Program-made: the position numbers and the translations under genes
Part shown: positions 7,535-16,455 of the stretch, piece after piece
Layout: every line of letters starts with the position of its first letter
How positions within the stretch are numbered: the first letter of the stretch is position 1
Notes under the pieces: model-generated
Seen by the model: the letters and a program-made list of their open reading frames with translations, nothing else
Database searches by the model: none
Told to the model about the DNA's origin: nothing
From: Pseudoalteromonas piscicida
Lineage (GTDB): Bacteria > Pseudomonadota > Gammaproteobacteria > Enterobacterales > Alteromonadaceae
Assembly (NCBI RefSeq): GCF_002744175.1
Contig: NZ_NKHF01000104.1
Location: forward strand, 1-46,385
DNA length: 46,385 bases
Direction of reading: 5' to 3'

Positions 7535-8968
7535 CTAATTAAACTTTTGGCATAAGTATTTTACTTCTTGATACTCAAGCAAGCCTTCCTGCGCGCCTTC
7601 TCTACCTACACCTGAGTATTTCACGCCACCAAAAGGCGCGACAGGGTTTGAGATAATCCCTTCATTGATCCCAACCATGCCATACTCAAGCGCTTGGCTA
7701 ACTCGTCGAATTTGAGCAACATCATCGCAATAAAAGTAAGCAGCTAATCCCTCAGGAACTGAATTTGCCATTGCAATTACATCGGCTTCTTCAGCAAATT
7801 CAATCACACTCAATATGGGAGCAAAAATTTCTTCGTGGAAGATCCGCATCGAGCGAGTCACTCCCACTAAAACGATGGGCGCCATAAATTGTCCTGAACA
7901 TGCTTCCCCCTGATAAACAATGCGAGCTCCCTTTTCCAGTGCATCTTCTAATAGACTTTGCGCCTTTTGCTTCGCCTCAAGCGAAATCAATGGACCAATA
8001 TCTACCCCTTCCACTAAGCCGTTTCCAACCTTAAGTTGCTCAACTCGCTGCGTTATTTGTTTTATCGCCTCAGCGGCAATATCCTGTTCGATGAAAACAC
8101 GGTTAGCCGCAACACAGGTTTGCCCCGCATTTCTAAACTTTGCAGCCATTAAACCATTTATCGCTTCTTGGAGTTTTGCACTATTAAAGATAATAAATGG
8201 TGCGTTCCCACCAAGCTCCATTGACGTTCTTTTCACGGTGTCTGCACACTGTTTTAGTAACGCACTGCCAACTTGAGTTGAGCCGGTAAAGGTTAACTTA
8301 CGCACATCTGGCGACGCGGTGAGATGTGCGACTAATCCTTTCGAATCATTGGTTACTAATACCTGAAAAGCACCAACTTCCATCCCGGCTTGGATAGCCA
8401 GCTTAGCTAACGCAATAGCCGCAAGGGGAGTTTTCTCTGAAGGCTTCAAAATAAAACTACACCCTGCTGCATAGGCAGGCGCAACCTTTCTGGTGATCAT
8501 CGCAAGGGGAAAGTTCCAGGGCGTGATCCCAAGTACCACACCCACTCCCTGTTTAATCGTCGTGAGCTCATGTGCTTGCGAATGACTAGGAATAACTTGC
8601 CCGTAAGCGCGTTTTACTTCTTCGCTATACCATTCAATAAATCCTGCTGCATAATCCGCCTCAGCCAATGCTTCTTTAAGTGGCTTACCTTGTTCTTTGG
8701 TGACGAGCTCAGCAAGCGATTGGCGGTGCTCTACAACCAAGTCGTACCACTTTCTCAATACTTTACTTCGGGCATGCGCTGTTGTCTTAGTAAGCTGCTC
8801 AAAGGTGTCAACAGCAGCTCGTAGTGCGGAATCGGCCGCCCCGCTATCCGCTTCACCAACCTGAGCAATACAGGCTTCGGTTGCGGGGTTTATTACTTCT
8901 ACGTAACGCTCAGTAGGGTGTGCTTGGCCATTGATAAGTGAGTATTCTGGATTACTGATGAGTGACAT
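7535..8968 (-). CDS. gabD: NAD(P)-dependent succinate-semialdehyde dehydrogenase
   Basis: A 477-residue aldehyde dehydrogenase. It contains the family set ITPWNFPLAMITRKVAPA, the cofactor segment FTGSTQVG, the general base in MELGGNAPFI (Glu251) and the catalytic cysteine in NAGQTCVAANR (Cys285). The C-terminal GVKYSGVGREGAQEGL is typical of the GabD subgroup. It oxidises succinate semialdehyde to succinate in GABA and related degradation, in the cytoplasm. No gabT transaminase is adjacent, so it may act in a broader aldehyde pathway; glutarate-semialdehyde dehydrogenase is a close alternative. The start has a good AGGAGG-like site just upstream (GGAACG context), and the gene stands alone between terminators. 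Confidence 0.88.
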   Translation of the reverse strand: MSLISNPEYSLINGQAHPTERYVEVINPATEACIAQVGEADSGAADSALRAAVDTFEQLTKTTAHARSKVLRKWYDLVVEHRQSLAELVTKEQGKPLKEALAEADYAAGFIEWYSEEVKRAYGQVIPSHSQAHELTTIKQGVGVVLGITPWNFPLAMITRKVAPAYAAGCSFILKPSEKTPLAAIALAKLAIQAGMEVGAFQVLVTNDSKGLVAHLTASPDVRKLTFTGSTQVGSALLKQCADTVKRTSMELGGNAPFIIFNSAKLQEAINGLMAAKFRNAGQTCVAANRVFIEQDIAAEAIKQITQRVEQLKVGNGLVEGVDIGPLISLEAKQKAQSLLEDALEKGARIVYQGEACSGQFMAPIVLVGVTRSMRIFHEEIFAPILSVIEFAEEADVIAMANSVPEGLAAYFYCDDVAQIRRVSQALEYGMVGINEGIISNPVAPFGGVKYSGVGREGAQEGLLEYQEVKYLCQKFN

Positions 8969-8988
8969 AGCGTTCCTCCTAGAAATGC

Positions 8989-9019
8989 AAAAAGCCGCAG
9001 TGAGACACTACGGCTTTTA
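8989..9019 (-). terminator. Terminator at the end of the isc operon
   Basis: On the minus strand AAAGCCG pairs with CGGCTTT around a short loop, followed by a T run. It is about 40 bases past the fdx stop and leaves no room for iscX before gabD. Confidence 0.8.
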
Positions 9020-9057
9020 TAAAAGTAGTCAGTAACAACCTAGGTTGTTAGCTGCAC

Positions 9058-9396
9058 TTAATGGTCTTCATTAACGATATTGAGATTGTACTTTGGAATT
9101 TCAACCACTAAGTCTTCATCGTTAATAATCGCTTGGCAGCCTAAGCGCGATTCGGCTTCAAGCCCCCAAGCTTTATCTAGCATGTCATCCTCAAGCTCAT
9201 CACTTTCTTCAAGCGAGTCAAAGCCTTCACGGATCACGATATGGCAAGTAGTACATGCACATGACTTTTCACAGGCATGTGGAATACTAATACCATTTTT
9301 TAATGCCACATCAAGTACAGTTTCACCGGTTTTTGCTTCAATTGCAGCACCTTCTGGACATAACTCTTCATGTGGTAAAAAGATAATTTGTGGCAT
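9058..9396 (-). CDS. fdx: ISC-type [2Fe-2S] ferredoxin
   Basis: A 112-residue adrenodoxin-like ferredoxin. The cluster ligands are Cys42, Cys48 and Cys51 in ACEKSCACTTCH, and Cys87 in RLGCQA. It donates electrons for Fe-S cluster assembly on IscU with IscS. The acidic stretch SLEESDELEDDML is the usual surface for docking to partners. It is the last gene of the isc operon, one base after hscA, and is followed directly by a terminator. Family length and context make the identity secure. Confidence 0.96.
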   Translation of the reverse strand: MPQIIFLPHEELCPEGAAIEAKTGETVLDVALKNGISIPHACEKSCACTTCHIVIREGFDSLEESDELEDDMLDKAWGLEAESRLGCQAIINDEDLVVEIPKYNLNIVNEDH

Positions 9397-9397
9397 A

Positions 9398-11260
9398 TTA
9401 CACCTCGTCTACCGACTGCCCTTGCAGTGCCTTTTTAATTGATTGGTCCATACGGCGTGAAGCGAACTCACTACTCGCCTGATCCACTTCTTCGATCACA
9501 TTTTTAATCTGATCTGGATTGTCTGCACTTTCACGCATTTGTGCAAGCTTTGTCATTGCATCGCGTAAGGTCTCAAGCTCATCTTCAGACAATAAGTGAC
9601 CGTCTGTTGCCAACGATGCTTCTAGCGCTTCTAATACTCTGAGTGCCTCAACCTGCTGCTCTTTCAGCATACGTGCAGTCATGTCTTCTTTAGCATGGCT
9701 CATGGAGTCTTTAAGCATTTGTGCTACTTGGTCATCGCTCAAGCCAAACGACGGTTTCACTTGGATCTCTGCCTGCACACCTGTCGACTTTTCTTCAGCA
9801 GAAACACTCAATAGACCATCAGCGTCAACTCTGAAAGTAACGCGAATGTGCGCGGTGCCTGCCGCCATTGGCGGAATGCCCTTTAAACTAAATTTAGCTA
9901 AGCTACGGCAATCATCAACTAGCTCACGCTCGCCCTGCAATACATGCAATGACATCGCCGTTTGACCGTCTTTAAAAGTAGTAAACTCTTGTGCGCGTGC
10001 AACAGGAATTGTGGTGTTGCGCGGTATGATCTTCTCAACCAAGCCACCCATGGTTTCCAAACCTAAAGATAGTGGCAGTACGTCGAGTAACAGCATATCA
10101 GAGTCGGGCTTATTACCTACTAAAATATCTGCTTGAATAGCAGCACCTAACGCTACAACTCGGTCAGGATCGATGGATGTCAGCGGTTCTTTAGCGAAAA
10201 AGTTGCCGACCTCTTCACGTACCACAGGCATACGAGTTGATCCGCCAACCATCACAACCTGTAACACTTCTTCTTGTGTTACATCTGCATCTTTTAGCGC
10301 TCGACGGCATGAACGTAGTGTCTTTTTAACCAAAGGCATCGCCATTTCGGCAAATGTTTGGCGAGTGATCGATACTACAAATTTTTCGTCGCGAACTGGT
10401 AACTCAACGTTAACTGTCTCGTAGCTAGATAACGCTTCTTTACAAGCTCTGGCTTTATTAATAAATAGACGTAATTCGTTTGGGTTTAAATCAAATAGCT
10501 GAGTTTGTTGTTTAAAGAAATCAACCAGTAGTGAGTCAAAGTCATCACCTCCTAGGCTTGAGTCACCGCCTGTCGACAATACTTCAAATACCCCTTGGTT
10601 TAGGCGTAAGATAGAAATATCAAATGTCCCACCACCTAAGTCATAAACCGCTATCACGCCTTCTTGGCCTGAGTCTAGCCCGTAAGCGACCGCCGCCGCA
10701 GTCGGCTCGTTCAGCAACCTTAATACTTTTAGTCCCGCAAGCTCAGCGGCGTCTTTTGTACTTTGTCTTTGTGCATCATCGAAGTATGCAGGAACCGTGA
10801 TCACCGCTCCCATTACATCCTCACCGGCAAAGCTATCGACAGCGCGTTGATGTAAGGTTTTTAGGATCTCAGCAGATGCTTGAACTGGACTCACCGCACC
10901 AGTCACCGTTTCGATGGCAAGTGAACCGTTGTTTTCAACAAAGTTATACGGCAATTGGCCATAGCTTTGCTCTATTTCGGCTTGTGTTTTACCTAAAAAA
11001 CGCTTTACTGAAATCAAGGTGTTGGTAGGGTCTTCAGCTGAGGCTGCTTGGGCCTGCTCACCAACAATAACCTCAGAGTCCGTATATCTGACTACCGAAG
11101 GTAGCATGGGTTTACCCATTAAATCGCTGAGAGTTTTTGTTTCGCCACTTTGTACAGTGGCAACCAGTGAGTTGGTAGTGCCTAAGTCAATACCAATTGC
11201 TAATTTATGCTCATGAGGTGCCGCGCTCTGCCCCGGCTCAGCAATTTGCAATAATGCCAT
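9398..11260 (-). CDS. hscA: Fe-S assembly Hsp70-type chaperone
   Basis: A 620-residue Hsp70 protein. The nucleotide-binding domain shows GIDLGTTNSLVA near the start, AVYDLGGGTFDIS, and VVMVGGSTRMPVVRE. The substrate domain is DnaK-like but lacks the long tail. HscA uses ATP, stimulated by HscB, to bind the LPPVK motif of IscU and promote cluster transfer. IscU in this window has that motif at residues 99-103. It lies between hscB and fdx; the gap to hscB is 41 bases. Confidence 0.97.
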   Translation of the reverse strand: MALLQIAEPGQSAAPHEHKLAIGIDLGTTNSLVATVQSGETKTLSDLMGKPMLPSVVRYTDSEVIVGEQAQAASAEDPTNTLISVKRFLGKTQAEIEQSYGQLPYNFVENNGSLAIETVTGAVSPVQASAEILKTLHQRAVDSFAGEDVMGAVITVPAYFDDAQRQSTKDAAELAGLKVLRLLNEPTAAAVAYGLDSGQEGVIAVYDLGGGTFDISILRLNQGVFEVLSTGGDSSLGGDDFDSLLVDFFKQQTQLFDLNPNELRLFINKARACKEALSSYETVNVELPVRDEKFVVSITRQTFAEMAMPLVKKTLRSCRRALKDADVTQEEVLQVVMVGGSTRMPVVREEVGNFFAKEPLTSIDPDRVVALGAAIQADILVGNKPDSDMLLLDVLPLSLGLETMGGLVEKIIPRNTTIPVARAQEFTTFKDGQTAMSLHVLQGERELVDDCRSLAKFSLKGIPPMAAGTAHIRVTFRVDADGLLSVSAEEKSTGVQAEIQVKPSFGLSDDQVAQMLKDSMSHAKEDMTARMLKEQQVEALRVLEALEASLATDGHLLSEDELETLRDAMTKLAQMRESADNPDQIKNVIEEVDQASSEFASRRMDQSIKKALQGQSVDEV

Positions 11261-11301
11261 AATGCTCTTTTCACTTTAACGTTTGTTGATGCCAAGCATC
11301 A

Positions 11302-11826
11302 TCAATCGAATAATTCATCTTCGATACGTGCCAATTCGTCGCGTAACTTATAGACAAATTTTAGCTTACGAATGTTGTCCGCTGCCGATTCTAATATGCT
11401 AACGTCATCACTTTGTAGCTGCTCAGCCAGCGAAGCGCTGAACTGGGTATCTAACGCTTTGATTTGCGTTTCAAACTCTGCTATTGCGCTATCAGGATCG
11501 GCGGCGCTAGGCAGTTCTTCTAACGCTTCACGTAACTCCATCTGCTGCATCAAAAACATGGGGTCTTGTAACGTTTGTTGCTCGGCACGAATATCAACAC
11601 CCTTCTCGCTTAGCATATATTCAGCACGCTTAACGGGGTGCTTAAGTACAGCTAACGCATCATTAATCTCTGCTGTTTTTTGTACCGCAAGTAATTTTTC
11701 TCGTTCACTTTTACCAGCGAATCTATCGGGGTGAACCGCACGTTGTAGCTCTAAATAACCTTGATTTAGTTTGTTTAAATCAACGTGATAATCAACAGGT
11801 AAATCAAATAATTCAAAATAACGCAT
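11302..11826 (-). CDS. hscB: Fe-S assembly J-domain co-chaperone
   Basis: A 174-residue protein with an N-terminal J domain carrying HPD at residues 32-34 (RAVHPDRFAGKS) and a C-terminal helical bundle that binds IscU. It stimulates the HscA ATPase and delivers IscU. Length matches the family (about 171). It follows iscA after a 60-base gap that contains a hairpin, which may tune expression of the chaperone part of the operon. Confidence 0.96.
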   Translation of the reverse strand: MRYFELFDLPVDYHVDLNKLNQGYLELQRAVHPDRFAGKSEREKLLAVQKTAEINDALAVLKHPVKRAEYMLSEKGVDIRAEQQTLQDPMFLMQQMELREALEELPSAADPDSAIAEFETQIKALDTQFSASLAEQLQSDDVSILESAADNIRKLKFVYKLRDELARIEDELFD

Positions 11827-11842
11827 ACGTACCTAATACAGC

Positions 11843-11866
11843 AAAGCCCCACCAAGGCAGGGCTTT
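11843..11866 (-). other. Stem-loop inside the isc operon (iscA-hscB gap)
   Basis: AAAGCCC and GGGCTTT pair around a 10-base loop; only three T follow on the coding strand. It could be a weak attenuator or an mRNA-stabilising hairpin. Confidence 0.5.
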
Positions 11867-11886
11867 AAGCTATTCACTGTTGCAAA

Positions 11887-12210
11887 CTATACGGTGAAGC
11901 TTTCGCCACAACCACATTCGTCTTTCTGATTGGGGTTATTAAATTTAAACCCTTCATTCAGACCTTCTTTTGTGTAATCAAGCTCAGTGCCGTCGATATA
12001 AACTAAACTTTTCGCATCAACGATGATTTTCACGTCTTTGTCTTCAAAAACTTCATCACCTTCGTCTAAGTCGTCGACAAATTCAAGAACATAAGCAAGA
12101 CCTGAACAGCCCGTGGTTTTAATACCAACGCGCAGCCCTATGCCTTTTCCACGGTTACTCAAAAAGGCTAATACGCGATTAGCGGCTGCATCTGTTAACG
12201 TCACTGCCAT
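11887..12210 (-). CDS. iscA: A-type Fe-S carrier protein
   Basis: A 107-residue A-type carrier with the three conserved cysteines, Cys35 in KTTGCSGLAY and Cys99/Cys101 in DECGCGESF. It accepts clusters and passes them to apo-proteins, especially [4Fe-4S] targets. The length equals E. coli IscA. It lies 9 bases after iscU and before hscB, the standard order. Confidence 0.96.
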   Translation of the reverse strand: MAVTLTDAAANRVLAFLSNRGKGIGLRVGIKTTGCSGLAYVLEFVDDLDEGDEVFEDKDVKIIVDAKSLVYIDGTELDYTKEGLNEGFKFNNPNQKDECGCGESFTV

Positions 12211-12219
12211 AATAGTCTC

Positions 12220-12603
12220 TTACTTCGCTTGTTTACTCTTATAATCTGCAATCGCAGCTTGAATCGCATCTTCTGCCAAAATCGAGCAGTGGATTTTCAC
12301 TGGTGGCAACTCAAGCTCAGCACTGATGTCTGTGTTTTTGATGGTGGCAGCTTCATCTAGTGATTTACCTTTCACCCACTCAGTTACGAGTGATGAAGAT
12401 GCAATCGCGCTACCACAACCATATGTTTTAAACTTCGCATCTTCAATGATGCCAGTGTCAGATACTTTGATTTGTAGCTTCATTACGTCACCACACGCAG
12501 GTGCACCCACCATGCCTGTTGCAACGCTCGGATCATTCTTGTCTAAAGAACCTACGTTACGTGGATTCTCAACGTGGTCGATAACTTTATCACTGTAAGC
12601 CAT
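12220..12603 (-). CDS. iscU: Fe-S cluster scaffold protein
   Basis: A 127-residue scaffold. The cluster ligands are Cys37 (APACGDVM, with Asp39), Cys63 (YGCGSAIA) and Cys106 (IHCSILA); the HscA recognition motif LPPVK is at 99-103. IscU receives sulfur from IscS and iron to build [2Fe-2S] clusters. The gene follows iscS after 60 bases that contain a GC-rich stem-loop. Confidence 0.97.
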   Translation of the reverse strand: MAYSDKVIDHVENPRNVGSLDKNDPSVATGMVGAPACGDVMKLQIKVSDTGIIEDAKFKTYGCGSAIASSSLVTEWVKGKSLDEAATIKNTDISAELELPPVKIHCSILAEDAIQAAIADYKSKQAK

Positions 12604-12628
12604 AACTATTTCCTCACTACCTGCTTGC

Positions 12629-12647
12629 GGCTGGAGCGTCCCCAGCC
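12629..12647 (-). other. GC-rich stem-loop between iscS and iscU
   Basis: GGCTGG and CCAGCC pair around seven bases. With no T run it is not a terminator. It may be an mRNA processing or stability element in the operon. Confidence 0.5.
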
Positions 12648-12663
12648 AGCGGCTAAAACTTGC

Positions 12664-13878
12664 TTAATGGTGTGCCCATTCAACGCTATCTAAGTCGATG
12701 CCATCTTGGTGCATTTCCCAAAGCGGTGACATCTCACGTAGGCGACCAATTGAATCTTTGATCAGATTGACGGTGTAATCGATCTCTTCTTCTGTCGTAA
12801 AACGACCAATACTAAAACGGATTGAGCTGTGCGCTAACTCATCATTACGGCCCAATGCACGAAGCACGTATGAAGGTTCTAAGCTTGCTGACGTACATGC
12901 AGAACCTGATGATACGGCAATGTCTTTAACTGCCATCAATAGGCTCTCACCTTCAACAAAGTTAAAGCTGATGTTTACAATACCCGGAACCGATTGGTCG
13001 ATAGCGCCGTTAAAGTAAACTTCGTCCATATCCATTACGCCATCTAGCAAACGCTGGCGTAGCGCACTGATGTGTGCATGATCTTTTTCAAAATCTTGCT
13101 TTGCGATTCTAAATGCAGCACCCATGCCCACTATTTGGTGTGTCGCCAAAGTACCTGAACGCATACCACGCTCATGACCACCGCCGTGCATTTGCGCTTC
13201 TAGACGTGCGCGAGGTTTACGGCGAACATACAACGCACCGATCCCTTTAGGGCCATATACTTTGTGGCCAGAAAACGACATGAAGTCTACTTTTAGCGTT
13301 TGTAGGTCAATTTGTACCTTACCAGCGCTTTGTGCTGCATCAACATGGAACATAATCTTACGTTCACGACACATTTCACCGATGGTTGCGATATCTTGGA
13401 TAACACCTAATTCATTATTTACATGCATTACGCTGACAAGAATAGTGTCTTCACGCATGGTTGCTTCAAGCTTTTTCAGGTCAAGCAAGCCGTTTTCTTC
13501 AACGTCCATATAGGTTACTTCAAAACCTTGACGCTCAAGCTCACGACAGGTGTCGAGTACTGCTTTGTGCTCAGTACGTACTGTGATGATATGCTTGCCT
13601 TTCTTTTTATAGAACTGCGCAGCACCTTTGATTGCAAGGTTATTTGACTCAGTTGCACCAGATGTGAAAACGATTTCACGCGGATCAGCATTGATTAAAT
13701 CAGCGATATCATTACGCGCCTGATCAACCAGCTCTTCTGCTTGCCAACCGAAACGGTGTGAACGAGAAGCTGGATTACCAAAGTTACCATCCATTGTCAG
13801 GCACTGCATCATTTCGTCTGCAACACGCTGATCAACCGGAGCGGTTGCTGCATAATCTAGATATATCGGTAATTTCAT
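12664..13878 (-). CDS. iscS: Cysteine desulfurase
   Basis: A 404-residue class V PLP enzyme. It starts MKLPIYLDYAATAPVD. The PLP lysine is in SFSGHKVYGPKGIGALY, and the persulfide cysteine lies in the mobile loop VSSGSACTSASLEPSYVL. It converts cysteine to alanine and supplies sulfur to IscU and to tRNA thiolation. Length and motifs match the group I enzyme. It follows iscR by 23 bases in the standard isc order. Confidence 0.97.
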   Translation of the reverse strand: MKLPIYLDYAATAPVDQRVADEMMQCLTMDGNFGNPASRSHRFGWQAEELVDQARNDIADLINADPREIVFTSGATESNNLAIKGAAQFYKKKGKHIITVRTEHKAVLDTCRELERQGFEVTYMDVEENGLLDLKKLEATMREDTILVSVMHVNNELGVIQDIATIGEMCRERKIMFHVDAAQSAGKVQIDLQTLKVDFMSFSGHKVYGPKGIGALYVRRKPRARLEAQMHGGGHERGMRSGTLATHQIVGMGAAFRIAKQDFEKDHAHISALRQRLLDGVMDMDEVYFNGAIDQSVPGIVNISFNFVEGESLLMAVKDIAVSSGSACTSASLEPSYVLRALGRNDELAHSSIRFSIGRFTTEEEIDYTVNLIKDSIGRLREMSPLWEMHQDGIDLDSVEWAHH

Positions 13879-13901
13879 TTATCTCTCCGCTTGACGTCAA
13901 C

Positions 13902-14393
13902 CTAGAGTTGACAGCTCACTTGAATATTGTCTAATTGCTCGATAGCACGTTTAACGTGCTTATCTTGCCGCGTTGCAACGGACTGTACGTCTGTATCTGC
14001 GACTAACTCGGCTAGGGAAATATTATTTAAAAACTCTTCAATTCGCACACTTAGGTCAGACCATAAAGAATGAGTCAGACAACGCATACCACTTTGGCAT
14101 CCGCCGCCTTCGCCGTGACAACGTGTTGCGTCAACAGACTCGTCAACAGCATTAATCACATCACCAACAGAAATCGTGTGTGCGTCGCGACCTAATAGGT
14201 AACCGCCGCCTGGACCACGCACAGAGCTTACTAAGCCATGTTTACGTAGGCGGGCAAATAATTGTTCAAGGTAAGATAGCGAAATCTCTTGTCGCTCTGA
14301 GATATCAGCCAATGGAACAGGGCCAATATTTGCGTGTAACGCAACATCTAACATTGCTGTCACGGCGTATCTGCCTTTTGATGTCAGTTTCAT
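13902..14393 (-). CDS. iscR: Rrf2-family Fe-S-sensing regulator of the isc operon
   Basis: A 163-residue Rrf2 protein. The winged helix starts MKLTSKGRYAVTAMLD. The cluster ligands are Cys92, Cys99 and Cys105 with His108 just after, in the segment RCHGEGGGCQSGMRC. Holo-IscR with [2Fe-2S] represses isc; apo-IscR acts at other sites. It is first in the operon, and three type-1-like operators lie in its upstream region, so autoregulation is expected. Confidence 0.96.
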   Translation of the reverse strand: MKLTSKGRYAVTAMLDVALHANIGPVPLADISERQEISLSYLEQLFARLRKHGLVSSVRGPGGGYLLGRDAHTISVGDVINAVDESVDATRCHGEGGGCQSGMRCLTHSLWSDLSVRIEEFLNNISLAELVADTDVQSVATRQDKHVKRAIEQLDNIQVSCQL

Positions 14394-14430
14394 GCATAAC
14401 CCCCGCTAATTTACCAAGCCGCAAATTTTA

Positions 14431-14458
14431 ATTACTTGACTAGGATAGTCAAGTATTA
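14431..14458. promoter_or_regulatory. IscR type-1 operator, site 1 (nearest iscR)
   Basis: An almost perfect palindrome with half-sites ACTTGACTA and TAGTCAAGT, matching the known type-1 IscR motif for the cluster-loaded form. It lies about 40 bases upstream of the iscR start, where it should cover the promoter. Confidence 0.8.
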
Positions 14459-14501
14459 ACCAAGCATAATAACCGCTTTAGATCTGCAACTGCTTACCCG
14501 A

Positions 14502-14528
14502 AATACCTGAGTAATTTAATCAGGTATT
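14502..14528. promoter_or_regulatory. IscR type-1-like operator, site 2
   Basis: A palindrome with half-sites AATACCTGA and TCAGGTATT, a variant of the same motif. It lies between sites 1 and 3, about 70 bases upstream of site 1. Confidence 0.65.
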
Positions 14529-14540
14529 GTGGATATTGTA

Positions 14541-14568
14541 ATTACCTGAGTATTTTAGTCAAGTATTA
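14541..14568. promoter_or_regulatory. IscR type-1-like operator, site 3
   Basis: Half-sites TTACCTGAGTA and TTTAGTCAAGTA, a hybrid of sites 1 and 2. It is centred about 39 bases from site 2, close to four helical turns. A further half-site-like GCAGGTATTTTG follows at about 14584. Confidence 0.65.
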
Positions 14569-14625
14569 TTGATGAAGATTTATGCAGGTATTTTGTAGGG
14601 ATTGGAGTGCTGATACTTGAGCAGG

Positions 14626-14656
14626 ACGAGCGTACCAAAGCCATTAATACGCTCGT
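14626..14656 (-). other. Stem-loop downstream of trmJ
   Basis: ACGAGCGTA and TACGCTCGT pair perfectly around 13 bases, 14 bases past the trmJ stop. There is no T run, so it is a possible terminator or 3'-end stabiliser. Confidence 0.5.
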
Positions 14657-14669
14657 TGAATTCGCTTTA

Positions 14670-15395
14670 TTACTTTGTTGACTTATCAATTGAGCTTAAG
14701 ATCCCACGGAGGATGTTTAGCTCTTGATCTTCAGGACGAGCACGATTAAATAAGCGCTTTAATTTCGTCATCACCATCCCAGGGTGCTGTTTGATGATGA
14801 AGCCGGTGTCATTTAAGGTATTTTCAAGATGCTCATAGAATAACTCCATCTGCTTAGATGAAGGATAAACCGCTTCATCCACCTCTTCAGCTGGTGCTTC
14901 TAACGTGTCTAGATAAGTCATTCGTGTTTCATAAGCCAGCGTTTGCACTGCCATTGCAAGATTAAGCGAACTATATTCAGGGTTAGCTGGGATGCAAACG
15001 TGGTAGTTACATAGCTGTAGCTCTTCATTGGTCAAGCCGCTGTTTTCTCGACCAAATACCAATGCAACTGGACCATTGACTGACTCAGTAACCAATTTTT
15101 GTGCACACTCGCGTGGATCAACCATCGGCCATGATAAAGTTCGTGAACGTGCACTAGTACCAATGGTTAAAACACACTCTGCTATTGCTTCTTGAAGGGT
15201 ATCTACTTTAGTCGCTGCCCCCAACACATCGGTTGCGCCCGCTGCTAGGGCACTTGCATGACTGTCTACTTCGCAAGCCGGATCCACTAAATAAAGTTTA
15301 GATAACCCCATTGTTTTCATCGCTCTCGCAACAGAACCTATATTGCCAGAGTGTGAGGTGTTCACTAATACAATTCGAATATCTTCTAAAGCCAT
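14670..15395 (-). CDS. trmJ: tRNA (cytidine/uridine-2'-O-) methyltransferase (position 32)
   Basis: A 241-residue SPOUT methyltransferase. It shows the three SpoU motifs: NTSHSGNIGSVARAMK, ALVFGRENSGLTNEEL and IPANPEYSSLNLAMAV, the last two building the SAM-binding knot. TrmJ methylates the 2'-OH of residue 32 in several tRNAs. The position between suhB (divergent) and iscR is the classical one in gammaproteobacteria. It is transcribed toward iscR but the intervening 276 bases contain the iscR promoter region. Confidence 0.95.
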   Translation of the reverse strand: MALEDIRIVLVNTSHSGNIGSVARAMKTMGLSKLYLVDPACEVDSHASALAAGATDVLGAATKVDTLQEAIAECVLTIGTSARSRTLSWPMVDPRECAQKLVTESVNGPVALVFGRENSGLTNEELQLCNYHVCIPANPEYSSLNLAMAVQTLAYETRMTYLDTLEAPAEEVDEAVYPSSKQMELFYEHLENTLNDTGFIIKQHPGMVMTKLKRLFNRARPEDQELNILRGILSSIDKSTK

Positions 15396-15610
15396 TTACA
15401 CGAGTCTCAAACAAAAATAATGGCGCAGTGTAGCATATCTCATTTACGTTTATCCAAGCTCCACAATCAGAAATTAAAAATCTTTGCACAGCAAGGAAGT
15501 ACAAAAAACGACCAAATAAATTTACAATTGGTTATTTACTTTAGACAAAAAACCGCTAGAATACGCCGGCTCAAAATGATCCTGTTCTTTTACAACCTAA
15601 AGGTAATGCT

Positions 15611-16414
15611 ATGCATCCAATGTTGAACATTGCGGTACGCGCTGCGCGTAACGCGGGTAAGGTTATCCTACGTGCAAGTGAAGATTTGTCGCGCGTTGAA
15701 GCTACTCAAAAAGGCACTAATGATTTAGTAACGAACATCGATAAAGATGCGGAATCAATCATTCGTGATACTATTTTAAAATCTTACCCTGATCACGCTA
15801 TTGTTGGTGAAGAATTTGGTCACCACGAAGGCAAAGATGCAGACTACCTTTGGGTTATCGATCCTCTAGACGGTACTACTAACTTTGTTAAAGGTATCCC
15901 TCACTATGCCGTTTCTATCGCGCTTAGAGTTAAAGGCCGTGTAGAGCAGGCTGTTGTTTATGATCCAATTCGCGATGAATTATTTACCGCTTCTCGTGGT
16001 CAAGGCGCACAGCTAAACAACAAACGTATTCGTGTATCCAAGTCAATTGAATTACAAGGCACAGTGCTTGCGACAGGCTTCCCTTTCAAGCAAAAGCACC
16101 ACATGGATGCCTACCTTGAAGCGTTCAAAGCACTATTCATTCATACAGCTGATATTCGCCGTGCAGGCTCTGCCGCTTTAGACATGGCATATGTTGCTGC
16201 AGGTCGTATGGATGGCTTCTTTGAAATTGGCCTTAAGCCTTGGGATACAGCTGCTGGTGAACTGTTGGTAAAAGAAGCAGGCGGCATGGTCACTGATTTT
16301 GCAGGCGGTGCTAACTTTAACCGTAGCGGCAACATTATCTGTGGCGCACCTAAGCTTTGCCAAGCGATTGTAAAAGAAATTCGCCCAGTATTAACTGAGT
16401 CATTGTTAAAATAA
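15611..16414 (+). CDS. suhB: Inositol-1-monophosphatase / Nus-complex factor
   Basis: A 267-residue Mg-dependent phosphatase. The metal-binding motifs are GEEFG, WVIDPLDGTTNFVKG and LKPWDTAAGELL. SuhB hydrolyses inositol monophosphate in vitro and works in the Nus complex for rRNA antitermination. AAAGG lies eight bases before ATG 15611. It is divergent from trmJ with 215 bases between, which hold both promoters. Identity rests on motifs, length and the conserved trmJ neighbourhood. Confidence 0.95.
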   Translation: MHPMLNIAVRAARNAGKVILRASEDLSRVEATQKGTNDLVTNIDKDAESIIRDTILKSYPDHAIVGEEFGHHEGKDADYLWVIDPLDGTTNFVKGIPHYAVSIALRVKGRVEQAVVYDPIRDELFTASRGQGAQLNNKRIRVSKSIELQGTVLATGFPFKQKHHMDAYLEAFKALFIHTADIRRAGSAALDMAYVAAGRMDGFFEIGLKPWDTAAGELLVKEAGGMVTDFAGGANFNRSGNIICGAPKLCQAIVKEIRPVLTESLLK

Positions 16415-16428
16415 TGCAATGAGCTTTT

Positions 16429-16455
16429 GGAGATAGTTCAATCAGGGCTATCTCT
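16429..16455 (+). terminator. Weak terminator-like hairpin after suhB
   Basis: GGAGATAG pairs with CTATCTC around a loop of about 11 bases, 15 bases after the suhB stop. The T run is poor. Confidence 0.4.
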
